A stretch of 51,297 nt of DNA from Deltaproteobacteria bacterium (lineage in GTDB: Bacteria; Desulfobacterota; Syntrophorhabdia; Syntrophorhabdales; Syntrophorhabdaceae). Shown piece by piece: positions 37,341-46,155 of this stretch. How positions within the stretch are numbered: the stretch's first letter is position 1; each line of letters opens with the position of its first letter. The notes under the pieces were generated by a model. It did no database searches. It was not told the origin of the DNA and saw only the letters and a list, made by a program, of their open reading frames with translations. The stretch is taken from NCBI GenBank assembly GCA_029777945.1, contig JAKORG010000074.1:1-51297 (forward strand). The letters are read 5' to 3'. The position numbers were made by a program, and so were the translations under genes.

Positions 37341-37745
37341 TTAAACCAAATCTATATCCTTTGGTTTTCCACCCATTGAGAAAAGTTTGGCTTCAGCCTC
37401 TTTGAAGTAGAAGGTTACGAATATTTCATCGTCCGCACCTTTTGGATATATTTTTAGAAGTTGAGGAGACTCTTCAAAAACCTGCGCCTTTGCGTCTTTA
37501 GATTCATCAAACACAATAGTTCCTCTTACCCTGAGCCAGGTTAAACCGTCTTTCCCAACAGCAGATATTTCAGTAAAAGGGTTTTCTATTAAGTTTCTAT
37601 AGACCTCCTTGTTTTTGTTTGTGCAAAAATAGAGCTTATTGTTTCTTTTCATAACAAATCCAAAGGGTCTTACCCTGGGTTTTCCATTATCTATGGTTGC
37701 TATGTGGAAAATATTGGCTTTTAAAAAATCATATGCAGTCTCCAT
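37341..37745 (-). CDS. pyridoxamine 5'-phosphate oxidase-like flavin-binding protein
   Basis: A 134-residue single-domain split-barrel protein. It opens with METAYDFLKANIFHIATIDNGKPRVRPFGF, a typical PNPOx-like entry, and has NNKLYFCTNKNKEVYRNLIENP and the FMN-phosphate-contact region. It probably binds FMN or F420-like cofactors; substrate unknown. GGAGG precedes the ATG. It stands alone on the minus strand between two short intergenic stretches. Confidence 0.88.
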   Translation of the reverse strand: METAYDFLKANIFHIATIDNGKPRVRPFGFVMKRNNKLYFCTNKNKEVYRNLIENPFTEISAVGKDGLTWLRVRGTIVFDESKDAKAQVFEESPQLLKIYPKGADDEIFVTFYFKEAEAKLFSMGGKPKDIDLV

Positions 37746-37860
37746 ACTGATAACCTCCGCATATATTCAAAATTTTAAATTTTCATAGATTATGCCATTG
37801 AAAAGACTTTTTTTCAAGTGCATATGTTGTGGATAAATTTTTTTTAAAAATAATAAATAA

Positions 37861-37893
37861 AAAAGCAGGCCGGAAAATCCAGCCTGCCAGTGA
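37861..37893 (-). terminator. Rho-independent terminator of the cold-shock gene
   Basis: On the minus strand, GCAGGC (37887-37882) pairs with GCCTGC (37870-37865), with GG/CC extending the stem past one mismatch and a short loop. It is followed by a T run (37864-37859), directly after the cold-shock stop codon. Confidence 0.85.
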
Positions 37894-37895
37894 AT

Positions 37896-38096
37896 TTACT
37901 CTTTTGTCACATTTGACGCTGCAGGACCTTTTGGGCCATTGACCACATCAAAAGTGACCGAGTCACCTTCGTTTAGGGATTTGAAACCGTTTCCTTTGAT
38001 AGAGCTATGATGAACAAACACATCTGTGCCGTCATCTTTTGTAATGAAACCAAACCCTTTTGCATTGTTGAACCACTTAACTGTTCCTTTTAACAT
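37896..38096 (-). CDS. cold-shock protein (CspA family)
   Basis: A 66-residue single cold-shock domain that binds single-stranded RNA/DNA as a chaperone. Both RNA-binding motifs are intact: KGFGFI (RNP1) and VFVHHSSI (RNP2), with [11 protein letters not shown] before them. ATG follows GTGAGG. A strong terminator lies directly downstream, and a promoter about 110 bases upstream gives a long leader, as known for cold-induced csp mRNAs. Confidence 0.97.
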   Translation of the reverse strand: MLKGTVKWFNNAKGFGFITKDDGTDVFVHHSSIKGNGFKSLNEGDSVTFDVVNGPKGPAASNVTKE

Positions 38097-38510
38097 AAAA
38101 CTACCTCACTTTTTTTTATTGAAGAATTACGGTGCTATGTTAAGAAGATACTACAAAAACGAAAATTTCTGCGGTTACTGCTAACAAATGCTTCCGAAAA
38201 CTTCTTGAGCCATTATCCCATAATAATAAGAAGAAAGCAATAATTATTTTTTTAAATGGGAAAATGTTATGTAAAAGATAGAAGAAAACTTTAACAAGTG
38301 TTTATAGTTTCTCTGAATAATTTCGTTTACAATGTCTATCATTCATTTAAAATATTTGTCCCTGCCAACTTTTTACTTTTTTATACATGGCCTTGATTTG
38401 AAAGTGTCTTTATATAATAATCTACGATTACATAAATTATGGGAAATCTCTTGCTAATATGAGTTTGATAATCATATTGAATGGTGTGTTATACTTTTTC
38501 AATTCATTTT
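38097..38510. other. AT-rich gap between csp and the molybdoenzyme gene
   Basis: About 410 bases without a gene. The right-hand end is downstream of the broken molybdoenzyme gene. The left-hand third is the leader and promoter of csp. I see no tRNA, CRISPR repeat or strong terminator in the remainder. Confidence 0.5.
38212..38240 (-). promoter_or_regulatory. promoter of the cold-shock gene
   Basis: Minus strand TTGCTT (38240-38235), 17-base spacer, GATAAT (38217-38212). Transcription would start near 38205, giving a 5' leader of about 105-110 bases, consistent with thermosensing leaders of other csp genes. Confidence 0.45.
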
Positions 38511-40616
38511 TTACTTGATAATATCACGGGAATGTTTTTTGATCCTGCAATGAATGCCCCGTAGCCTGGGGGTCCCAAACTCGGCACCAAATGGTGGATC
38601 ATCATGAATGAGCATGTTTAGGTTCGATTCATCCCAACCGAACATGGGGTCTGATTCTCTTTCTGGGAACCACCAGGCAAAATCAACAAGAATGACATGG
38701 GGATGCATGCCGATATCAAAGGATGCCTTTTGGGTAATGAACCCATGCCTTGTTTGAATTGTTACAAGTTCTCCTTCCCTTATGCCTGATGCCTTTGCCG
38801 TGTCGGGATGAATAAGGACTCTGGGTGAAGGATGGGCATTTCTCAGGGAGGTGATCTGCCGCCCTCCTGAGTGACGGTAAGGGCCTACCTTATTGGAGGT
38901 TAAAATAAGAGGATAGTCCTCTTATGTTTCATTAATATTGTTTACTTCAATTTCAGTGGTTGGCTTAGGTAGTGGCGCAAATCCCCAGCTTTCAAGCCTC
39001 GTTGAATATAGCTCGACCTTTCCGGAGGGTGTGGGGAATGTGTTATGAACATCATCCCTATATAACTTTCGTCCTTCCAGGACCGCTATGTCCCGAAACT
39101 GGGCGAATGTTATGTTGGAAGGCGAGAGGATAAAATCGAGGCATTCTTCTTCAGTGGGCCAGAAGATATTTGCAAGGCCAAGCCTGTCCGCTAGCCCCTT
39201 AAGTATTTCATAATCGGAACGGCACTCACCTACACGGGTTGCCTTTTGCTGTATCGAGGTGACGGCTAAAGAATATGGGGCGTTGACTATACTGTCAAAT
39301 TCGAGGTATGTTGCAACGGGAAGCACAATGTCAGCAAGTGATGCTGTGGGGGTCATGAACATATCCGATACTGTTAAGAAATCCACTGCCTCAAGCGCCT
39401 TACAGACCTTGCGGGGATTGGGGTAGGTGAGAAGTGGATTACATCCTTGGATGTAGCAGCTTTTTATGGGATAGGGAACACCCGTTATCATTGCTTCTAT
39501 CAGGGCTTGGGGCAAAGCATAAAACTGGTTGGGAAGGAGGGCATTCCCTTTTGTGATCCTTTTCGCACGCACTTCAGGGGGTATATGGTCATGGAGGCTA
39601 AAGGCAACAGAGCCCCTCTCTATAAGGGCAGGATTTGTCCATTGGACATCGCCGCCTGGTATGCCAATGTTTCCTGTTATAGCCCTGAGAATGCAGATAG
39701 CTCTGGCAGTCTGAAAATTGTCAGGGGTATGGTCGATGCCATTGCCCCATTGTATAGCCGACGGTTTATTGAGAGCATAAACCCTGGCAAGGTGAACAAT
39801 GGTATCTGCGGGTATCCAGGTTACCTCGCTTACCTGCTCTGGTGTATAGGCGGACACATGATTTGCGAGTTCTCGAAATCCAGTAGTATACTGTTCGACA
39901 AAGTTTTTATCGTAAAGACCCTCCTTGATGATTACATGGAGCATAGCGAGAATAAGATGGAGATCTGTAGTAGGTTTAGGTTTCAAAACCATGCTGGCTT
40001 CCCTTGTGACCCGATTTGATCCAGGGTCCACAACTATTAGAACAGCACCCCTCCGTACTGCATTGCACAACCTCTCATACACATGAAAAAGGGTATCAGA
40101 TATATTTGCCCCCCAAACGATTATTGTCTTGGGTGGATAATCGAGGTCAGGTATTGCATAGAATCCGTAGGTTATCATTGATGCGGCATAACGTGGAATA
40201 AAACAAACGTAGGCCATGGAAGTTATATTTGGGGAACCAAAGGCATTTGCAAACCGCGTGAGGTAAGAATCCTGGAGGCCTTTAGCGGCACCGCGGATAA
40301 AAGCAACGGATTCAGGCCCAAAGGTCTTTTTATGTTCTATGAACTTGTCAGCTATTATATTTAGTGCTTCGTCCCACCCTACAGGCATCCATTTCCCTTG
40401 TCCGCGAGCACCAACCCTTTTAAGTGGTTTTGTAATTCTCTTTGGGTGATAAAGATATTCTAAGGAAGCATAACCTTTTTGACATAGTTTACCCTTGTTC
40501 AGAGGGTGTAATGGATCGCCTTCGATTTTTATAGGCCTGCCATTTGTAAAATGGACAAGGGCACCGCACCCTATCTGGCAAATCCCGCAGGTTGTTCGCA
40601 AAACGCCATCTTTCAT
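38511..40616 (-). pseudogene. molybdopterin oxidoreductase, interrupted by in-frame TAA
   Basis: The gene encodes a DMSO-reductase-family (CISM) catalytic subunit of about 701 codons. The N-terminal [4Fe-4S] site is Cys10-x2-Cys13-x3-Cys17...Cys45. Cys138 in YVCFIPR is the likely Mo/W ligand. SGANISDTLFHVYERL-like, VDPGSNRVT and GCNPLLTYPN motifs contact the cofactor. TAA at 38922-38924 interrupts it after ...NNINET, at the start of the C-terminal cofactor-binding domain. The same frame goes on with EDYPLILTSNKVGPYRHSGG and further MopB-like sequence to 38511. There is no Tat signal, so the protein is cytoplasmic. Composition is GC-richer than the flanking DNA. AAAGGA precedes ATG. The preceding gene codes for a TRAP binding protein. 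A nonsense mutation or a sequence error are the two explanations. Confidence 0.85.
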
Positions 40617-40632
40617 GTTGTTCCTTTTTTTA

Positions 40633-41661
40633 TCATTGATTTTTGTTTAGAAAATCAATACAAAACTTAAGGGCTTTATCACCAGGGAGGTTTTTTGTCT
40701 CCATAGACTTTACATAAGCATCAAGAATAGGTCTAACCTTGGATGCCCATTTTTCATCTTCCTCTTTTGAAAGAGATATAAATTTTATGCCCTTATTTTC
40801 AGCAAAAACCTTATCTTCCTTGTCTAATTGATCCCATAATTGGTCTGTTTTTTCTATCCATTCTTTGTTTATATCCTCAATAATTTTTTGGATATCAGAT
40901 GGAAGGCTGTTCCATTTCTTTTTATTCATTATACAGAAACCAGTTGTTGTATAAGCGGACCCATAATTTTCAGTAACATATTTTATATAATCTGCAAGTT
41001 TCCACTGCTGCAATGCTTCAACTGTTACACTAATACCTTCAACAACGCCAGTTCTTAAAGTATCATAGGCATCGGAAATTGGCATTCCCACAGGGGCGCC
41101 TCCAAGCGTTTCAACTATCTTTGCACTTAAACCTGTTGCACGGATTTTCATACCCTTGAGGTCTTCGAGTTTATGTACAGGTTTTTTTGCTGTTAGTAAA
41201 ATTCCAGGACCATGGGCATGGAGATACATGACCTTCACATCATCCAATTCTTTTGGTTTAAACTGTTTATAAAATTCGTTTGCCAGCTTTGTTGCAACAT
41301 AACCGCTTTTATATCCAAGTGGCAGATCAACAACTTCAGAAAGAGGGAATTTACCCCGTGTGTAAGCTAAAAAAGACCACCCTATATCTGCTATTCCTTT
41401 TACTACCCCATCATACATAAGTGGTGCATTTATCAGTGTGCTTCCTGGATAAAATTTAATCTTTACCCTGCCATTTGTTCTCTTTTCTACTTCCTTACAC
41501 CATTGTTCAGCAAGCTGTGCCTGTTTTGTCACAGTGGGCATAAAGTGTGCGTAGTTCATATTAATTACATTTTCTTGAGCATGTGCTGAGAAAATAATGA
41601 TGTTAATTATCAAAAAAGCTGTAAAAAGAATACCAATACCATGTGTTTTTAAATGATTCAT
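40633..41661 (-). CDS. TRAP transporter solute-binding protein (DctP type)
   Basis: A 342-residue periplasmic binding protein. Residues 1-28 form a signal peptide ending AHA-QE. The DctP family layout is clear: NMNYAHFMPTVTKQAQLAEQWCKEVEKRTNGRVKIKFYPGSTL, IADIGWSFLAYTRGKFPL, GMKIRATG (the Arg that grips the carboxylate of the ligand) and DTLRTGVVEGI. The natural ligand is an organic acid, unknown. No DctQ/DctM membrane genes are in the window, so it is an orphan that may serve a distant transporter or act as a sensor. It lies in the minus-strand operon between the dehalogenase-like gene and the molybdoenzyme. Confidence 0.93.
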   Translation of the reverse strand: MNHLKTHGIGILFTAFLIINIIIFSAHAQENVINMNYAHFMPTVTKQAQLAEQWCKEVEKRTNGRVKIKFYPGSTLINAPLMYDGVVKGIADIGWSFLAYTRGKFPLSEVVDLPLGYKSGYVATKLANEFYKQFKPKELDDVKVMYLHAHGPGILLTAKKPVHKLEDLKGMKIRATGLSAKIVETLGGAPVGMPISDAYDTLRTGVVEGISVTVEALQQWKLADYIKYVTENYGSAYTTTGFCIMNKKKWNSLPSDIQKIIEDINKEWIEKTDQLWDQLDKEDKVFAENKGIKFISLSKEEDEKWASKVRPILDAYVKSMETKNLPGDKALKFCIDFLNKNQ

Positions 41662-41693
41662 CTTTACCCCCCCTTTTTTTGTTTTTATTTTTT

Positions 41694-42875
41694 TTATCTT
41701 TCCTCAAATTCACTTTTTACATTTTTAGGTATTTCAAGAACTCCATTTCCATTGACATCTTCGAGGTCAAACCACCACTTATTTTTATAGTCGGGTTTAC
41801 CATATCCAAGAAGGTCATCCCCCCAGATAGCAAACCTTCTTGCTATGGCGGAATGTCTCATAGCCCATCCAACTGCCCTGTGAAAAAGTGTATAGGGTTT
41901 ACTCCATGGGCAGACCTTGATGCATGTTCCACAGCCAGAACCTCTTTGGTTTCCTACCCTCATACCTGTGCATTTCTTCTTATCTAAAGGCCATTTTTCA
42001 TATCCATTATACATCTCCTTTTTACCATCACTTATTGCTCCGCTGGGACACTCACGGGCACACTTCTTACATTTTGAACAGAAATCCTGGAGACCAAAAT
42101 CGATGGGTTTGTCAGGAAGAAGGGGTAAATCAGTTGTTACAACTGCTGCCTTGAAGCGTGGTCCAAGAAAAGGATGGACTACTGTATCACCTATCCTACT
42201 CATCTCTCCAAGCCCTGCCAGAAGGATTATGGGAGGAACAACAATATCATAAAAAGGGGCATAGTGGGCTTTTGCGGGATATCCTAATCTTCGAATGTAA
42301 TCTGCAAGAATAATGGCGATAAACCCAGATGTTGCATACGACATCATGCTCATGGCGTTGCTAATCCAGTCACTGCCAGTATAGGCTTGGGATGTTCGAT
42401 AATCCTGATCCACAAGGATCGCAATGGCGTATTTATGTTTTAGCTCAATGGGCACTGGAGGGGCATCTGGATTTTTAAAGTCAAATTTATGGCTATAGAC
42501 TGCATACTGAGGAAGTTCACAAATACCTACTGCATCAGCCCTTAAAAAATAGGCAGTTTCTTTAATATGGCGTGATAAAAGTGCTGGATCATCAGGCAAC
42601 GGGGCTTTTTGTATTGCCACCAAGCCATCAACAAGAGGCTTCATAGCATACCGAATAGCTGCTGTCGCAGCAGATAAAGGATGTTTTTCAACAAACCTTC
42701 TTACTTCTTTTTGCAGTTTTGGCCCATAATCACCTGCTGCTGCCTTACAGAACCCTGTCTCCCTCTCGCTTACCCTTTTGACTTTATCTTCATCAATTCT
42801 TGTGGTGGGTTTATCTACCCTTTTTATTGTATCCATTGGAAACGGTTCCCAATCCCGTTTTAGATAACCTGCCAT
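41694..42875 (-). CDS. reductive dehalogenase-like corrinoid/iron-sulfur protein without Tat signal
   Basis: A 393-residue protein of the reductive dehalogenase fold. The start IKRVDKPTTRI resembles mature RdhA N-termini, but the Tat leader is absent, so it should stay in the cytoplasm. GLGEMSRIGDTVVHPFLGPRFKAAVVTTDLPL is the signature block of the corrinoid domain. Two [4Fe-4S] clusters follow: Cys266, 269, 272, 276 (CSKCKKCARECP) and Cys302, 315, 318, 322 (CTGMR...GCGTCIKVCPW). Known RdhA enzymes remove halogen from organohalides using cobamide. No RdhB anchor is seen. It could instead reduce a non-halogenated substrate or be related to epoxyqueuosine-reductase-like proteins. AAAGGAG precedes the ATG. 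It is second in the regulated operon. Confidence 0.85.
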   Translation of the reverse strand: MAGYLKRDWEPFPMDTIKRVDKPTTRIDEDKVKRVSERETGFCKAAAGDYGPKLQKEVRRFVEKHPLSAATAAIRYAMKPLVDGLVAIQKAPLPDDPALLSRHIKETAYFLRADAVGICELPQYAVYSHKFDFKNPDAPPVPIELKHKYAIAILVDQDYRTSQAYTGSDWISNAMSMMSYATSGFIAIILADYIRRLGYPAKAHYAPFYDIVVPPIILLAGLGEMSRIGDTVVHPFLGPRFKAAVVTTDLPLLPDKPIDFGLQDFCSKCKKCARECPSGAISDGKKEMYNGYEKWPLDKKKCTGMRVGNQRGSGCGTCIKVCPWSKPYTLFHRAVGWAMRHSAIARRFAIWGDDLLGYGKPDYKNKWWFDLEDVNGNGVLEIPKNVKSEFEER

Positions 42876-42887
42876 AAAAATACTCCT

Positions 42888-43604
42888 TTACTTTTTTTTA
42901 GTTGAAAGGCTTTTTTGCAAGTGATTTTTCAAAAAATCCATATCTTTATAAAATAATCTTTTTGCCTCCTTTGTTTTTCTTTTTGTTATGGCTTCTGCAA
43001 GCTCTTTATGGATATTAAATAGGTTTTGCTCAAATGTAAGGTCCAGAAAATTGAATGCCACTTCAGCAAGTATCTCAAGGAGGGCCTTTGTAAAAATAGA
43101 TAATATGGGATTTCCTGACATATTTGCTAATATCACATGGAATTCAATATTTTTATTTTTTAGATATACAGGGTCATCAAAATGCATTTCTGCATCTTTG
43201 AATAGAGAATTGAGCTTAATAATATCTTCTTTCTTTGCATTCTTTGCTGCCTTCATAATAATATATGGTTCAAAATTCAAACGCACATCCCATATATCAT
43301 CAACAGTGATCTGTCCATTGTCTGCCATTGTCTTTAATGATACACTTATAGGTTTATGATATACATTACTTACAAAAATTCCACCCTTAGGTCCTTTTTT
43401 TATCTGTATATGTCCAAGTGAGTCAAGGATTCTCAATGCCTCTCTTACAACAGCACGGCTTACATTCAAATCCTCTGCTAACTGACGTTCTGTTGGTAGT
43501 CTTGAACCAACCAGTATATCTTCCTTTATAATTTTTTTCTGAATGAGGCTTGCAATTTGTTCTGAATATCTTTTTTTCTTAAAAGGTTCAAACATTTTTT
43601 TCAT
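42888..43604 (-). CDS. FadR-type (GntR family, FCD domain) transcriptional regulator
   Basis: A 238-residue repressor-type regulator. The N-terminal winged helix reads SRLPTERQLAEDLNVSRAVVREALRILDSLGHIQIKKGPKGGIFV, the classical GntR pattern. The C-terminal all-helical FCD domain (about 90-225) has FEPYIIMKAAKNA, NIEFHVILANMSGNP and IHKELAEAI, with His residues that bind metal plus a small organic acid in homologs. The 17-base palindrome 22 bases upstream of the gene is a likely operator. It heads the operon regulator, dehalogenase-like protein, TRAP binding protein, molybdoenzyme, so it probably controls them in response to their substrate. The ribosome binding site is poor. Confidence 0.95.
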   Translation of the reverse strand: MKKMFEPFKKKRYSEQIASLIQKKIIKEDILVGSRLPTERQLAEDLNVSRAVVREALRILDSLGHIQIKKGPKGGIFVSNVYHKPISVSLKTMADNGQITVDDIWDVRLNFEPYIIMKAAKNAKKEDIIKLNSLFKDAEMHFDDPVYLKNKNIEFHVILANMSGNPILSIFTKALLEILAEVAFNFLDLTFEQNLFNIHKELAEAITKRKTKEAKRLFYKDMDFLKNHLQKSLSTKKK

Positions 43605-43625
43605 AAAAAATAGTTTATAATTTAT

Positions 43626-43642
43626 TATAGGTCTGACCTATA
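43626..43642. promoter_or_regulatory. operator-like perfect palindrome upstream of the FadR-type gene
   Basis: TATAGGTCTGACCTATA is a 17-base palindrome perfect around a central T. The core GGTCTGACC fits the GGT-N3-ACC pattern typical of FadR-subfamily operators. It lies 22 bases before the regulator's ATG, suited to autorepression of the whole minus-strand operon. Confidence 0.65.
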
Positions 43643-43787
43643 TCACTTTTAAAATCTTTTGATTATTTTTGTCAAGAAAAATCTGTGCTTTGTTATTTAA
43701 GACTGAAAGGTAGACTCTTTTTATTTAAAAGTGAGCTTATAAATATGAGCTAAATAAGTTATTTTTTATATACCAGCAACATTCTTT

Positions 43788-43804
43788 AGGCAGTTAGGCC
43801 TTAA
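43788..43804 (+). repeat. short direct repeat, copy 1
   Basis: AGGCAGTTAGGCCTTAA. A nearly identical copy is at 44839-44854 in the same orientation, and together they bracket the nicotinamidase-like gene. Each copy lies 30-40 bases after the stop of a minus-strand gene, so a terminator-like role is possible. Confidence 0.4.
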
Positions 43805-43835
43805 GGCGTAAATAAAACAAATCTCTATTTTAAAA

Positions 43836-44627
43836 TTAAACAAAATCCCATGTGTTTGATATTTTCATACCTTTAGATTTCATATCTTTTATAAAATCTG
43901 CGGCAAGATTTTCAAATCCTTTAACAGGGCTTGTTGCATCATCCAGTAGCACAATCCTTGATAAATATTCATCTCCAAGGGTATCTGCAATGTCTTTTAT
44001 GGTGTTTGCAACACAATGTGAGAGTGCTTCGCCTGCAACGACTATAAAATCAGCGTGTTGCAAAGCATCTATTAAAGTTTTATTTATCTCTGTCTTAGGA
44101 TCAAAAGGGTCTGGCACCTCAGCCTTAATAGCAGAGTAATGCTCTGTCCAAATGTTTTCGCCTTTCGTAAAAATATTTACTGTTGAAAACCTATCTATTT
44201 CCCAGGATTTCAATGCCTCATGGAGGACAGGCATTATGGTTGCCCCTAAACTCCCTATGATACAATGGGGTGGCCATATGGAAAGCTCATATCTACCTTT
44301 TAGTGAAAGTTCTTTTATATATGATGTGGCCTTTTCCATCATGAAACTCTTTGTAGTTTTCCAATTACCTTTTATCACATCATCCAATGTAATGACAGTA
44401 AAAGGTTCAGGATGCCTCCCTTGAGGATCTACCCAGAAAACAGGATGGGCAATATGGATTATGTTGTGCTGATCAAGGGTTATATGAATAGCATCTATTT
44501 TTCTCTTGCTACGGTTAATCATATTGGCAAGTCTTTTCATGTCGTCATCTGCGCCATAGACATATAGACTTCCCTCGGGATGGCAAAAATCATACTGAGG
44601 ATCAATGATCAATAAATCAATCTTCAT
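43836..44627 (-). CDS. nicotinamidase/isochorismatase-like cysteine hydrolase
   Basis: A 263-residue hydrolase. The catalytic Asp9 (LLIIDPQYDF), the metal-type motif TLDQHNIIHIAHPVFW (Asp52, His54), WPPHCIIGSLGA (typical of nicotinamidases) and the nucleophile Cys205 (AGEALSHCVANTI) are all visible. These features place it nearer to nicotinamidase (PncA) than to simple isochorismatases, though it has a longer insert with CMP-unrelated charged residues (about 145-180). The family acts on amide bonds in the cytoplasm. It is a separate transcription unit with similar 16-17-base repeats on both sides (43788 and 44839). Confidence 0.85.
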   Translation of the reverse strand: MKIDLLIIDPQYDFCHPEGSLYVYGADDDMKRLANMINRSKRKIDAIHITLDQHNIIHIAHPVFWVDPQGRHPEPFTVITLDDVIKGNWKTTKSFMMEKATSYIKELSLKGRYELSIWPPHCIIGSLGATIMPVLHEALKSWEIDRFSTVNIFTKGENIWTEHYSAIKAEVPDPFDPKTEINKTLIDALQHADFIVVAGEALSHCVANTIKDIADTLGDEYLSRIVLLDDATSPVKGFENLAADFIKDMKSKGMKISNTWDFV

Positions 44628-44838
44628 CTATAACCTTATGAAAAAGATTTTTTTAATTCCCATGTTTTTATTATCATGTTTTTCTTAAAAAGCAAATAAG
44701 ATTCTAAATATAAAAAACGACAAGTTTTTTAAATAGTTTAAAATTAGGCCATTTAAATATTAGTTTTTGATCCATTCTATTTGAATATATAATTTCGAGG
44801 GCTATGACCAATTAGCAAAGGAATGTAAAATACAATTA

Positions 44839-44854
44839 AGGCATTAGGTCTTAA
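44839..44854 (+). repeat. short direct repeat, copy 2
   Basis: AGGCATTAGGTCTTAA (one base shorter and one substitution compared with copy 1 at 43788). TTAAG at 44836-44840 and CTTAA at 44850-44854 can pair, and it is located about 38 bases downstream of the TM1266-like gene on the minus strand. Confidence 0.4.
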
Positions 44855-44891
44855 CATTAAAACTAAACCCCCAACTTTATTGTTTGTAACA

Positions 44892-45149
44892 TCAGACTTC
44901 AAAAATCATCTTTTGTACTTGAAGTCCTTTAATCTGTTTTAATTTATCTTCTACCTCACTACAGGCCTTTTCACCCCCGAATATTTCAAGGATTATAAGG
45001 CCTGTGGGGGAGCATATATTTTCTGTAACCTCGTGCAGGCCAAGTCTTGTTTTGATGTAGCACCCGCATTCTGTTAGTGCATGCTGAATCTGTGAAGCAT
45101 TTTCTATACGGTTTGTTACAAGCACCCCTATAACACACCTTTGCGCCAT
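44892..45149 (-). CDS. second TM1266-like ACT-fold protein
   Basis: An 85-residue protein with the TM1266-type beta-alpha-beta pattern: RCVIGVLVTNRIENASQIQHALTECGCYIKTRLGLHE, then SPTGLIILEIFGGEKACSEVEDKLKQIKGLQVQKMIF. Its Cys (5, 28, 30, 46, 62) are not present in the first copy at 34867. No hydrogenase gene is near, so it is an orphan relative of the proposed hydrogenase regulator. AAGGAGG lies upstream of the ATG. Confidence 0.8.
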   Translation of the reverse strand: MAQRCVIGVLVTNRIENASQIQHALTECGCYIKTRLGLHEVTENICSPTGLIILEIFGGEKACSEVEDKLKQIKGLQVQKMIFEV

Positions 45150-45334
45150 ATATTATTCCTCCTTAGACTGTTTAATTGTTTTTTCCTAATCCATGCAAAA
45201 ATGCCTTTACTAAAATCAGATGTAAGTTGCAAAATGTATTCTTTATCTTTTTCAAATTATGTCACTCCAGTGTAATAGATAAACTTTTTTAGCCCCTTTG
45301 TCTTATCTTGTTTTTTTATAATTAATGTCCAAAA

Positions 45335-45628
45335 TTATCTTTTTTTGCCATATGTTTTAGATAGATAATCTGTTATGGCTTCTGCCTCTTCATCCGTAAT
45401 ATTTGCATTTTTTTTGCTTTTCATACGCCATACTGTAGTTTTCCATTCATCAGGGGTCTTCTGAGTAGAGGTCGTTCTATTTAGGTTATGGCAGGCGCTA
45501 CACTTTTTCTCAAACACCTCTTTTGCATCTAAACTATCTTTTTTGTTTTTTACAGTTTCAGCGCCATAGATAATACTGCAAAATAAAAAGATAAACATGA
45601 TTGAAGATAATATTATTTTTTTCTTCAT
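45335..45628 (-). CDS. small monoheme cytochrome c
   Basis: A 97-residue exported cytochrome. Residues 1-23 form a signal peptide (IILSSIMFIFLFCSIIYGA). The haem attachment motif CSACH (Cys43-His47) follows EVFEKKCSACHNLNR, typical of class I cytochrome c. Met in VWRMKSKKNA is a candidate sixth ligand, and DEEAEAITDYLSKTYG forms the C-terminal helix. It probably carries electrons in the periplasm. Its partner is not in the window; proximity to the molybdoenzyme operon is suggestive only. AGGGAAG precedes the ATG. Confidence 0.93.
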   Translation of the reverse strand: MKKKIILSSIMFIFLFCSIIYGAETVKNKKDSLDAKEVFEKKCSACHNLNRTTSTQKTPDEWKTTVWRMKSKKNANITDEEAEAITDYLSKTYGKKR

Positions 45629-46155
45629 AATCTTCCCTAATGATTCTAAAATTTTTTTTATTTATATGAATAAACAGTTTATAGTTTCTATATTACAGGA
45701 TTTTAAGATATTTGCAACAGGATTTTGAGAAATTTTTTATCTATAACATATCAGGCTTGCAGTAGATTTAATAAAGAAATTTACCTGTTAAAAACACCAC
45801 AATTCCACAGTAAAAGGCCATTAAAATTTCTTGTTAAAGATTACTATACCTTTTTGCCTGTTTTTGAAAAAGAGGCGCAAGTCCAACTGCAACATGGCAC
45901 TAGTCAAATTAGCTCCAAAGTCTGGGGCAAATGGCATAATCTGTAAATTTACATACAATTTCACTTTTTTATTGGCAATATCTTTGATTGCCTCCTTCCT
46001 TTTAAATTGATAATCCACCTTCTAAATTCATCTTTACTGCTTCTTTCTTAAACTATTTTGTAAATGCTACCTCTGTAAAGGCATCTATGGTAATACCTCT
46101 GTTATTGGTGTATTAGGCTATAACTTTGATGTCTATCAAATTCATCATAGATCAC
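45629..46155. other. 527-base AT-rich gap without a supported gene
   Basis: It holds only two overlapping weak frames on opposite strands with no motif or good start context. The minus strand at about 45990-46150 looks like degraded coding sequence (fragments in three frames), but I cannot name a source. No tRNA or repeat is seen. Confidence 0.4.

Noticed and set aside
38511-38708. Separate 65-residue gene
   Set aside because: Same frame as the molybdoenzyme and clearly its C-terminal end; the first ATG after the in-frame stop is only an internal Met.
39447-40019. 190-residue plus-strand frame
   Set aside because: Lies fully opposite the conserved molybdoenzyme coding sequence, with no recognisable motif or good start context.
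45725-46018. Two overlapping frames of 73 and 65 residues
   Set aside because: Opposite strands, no motif, poor start sites; treated as intergenic.
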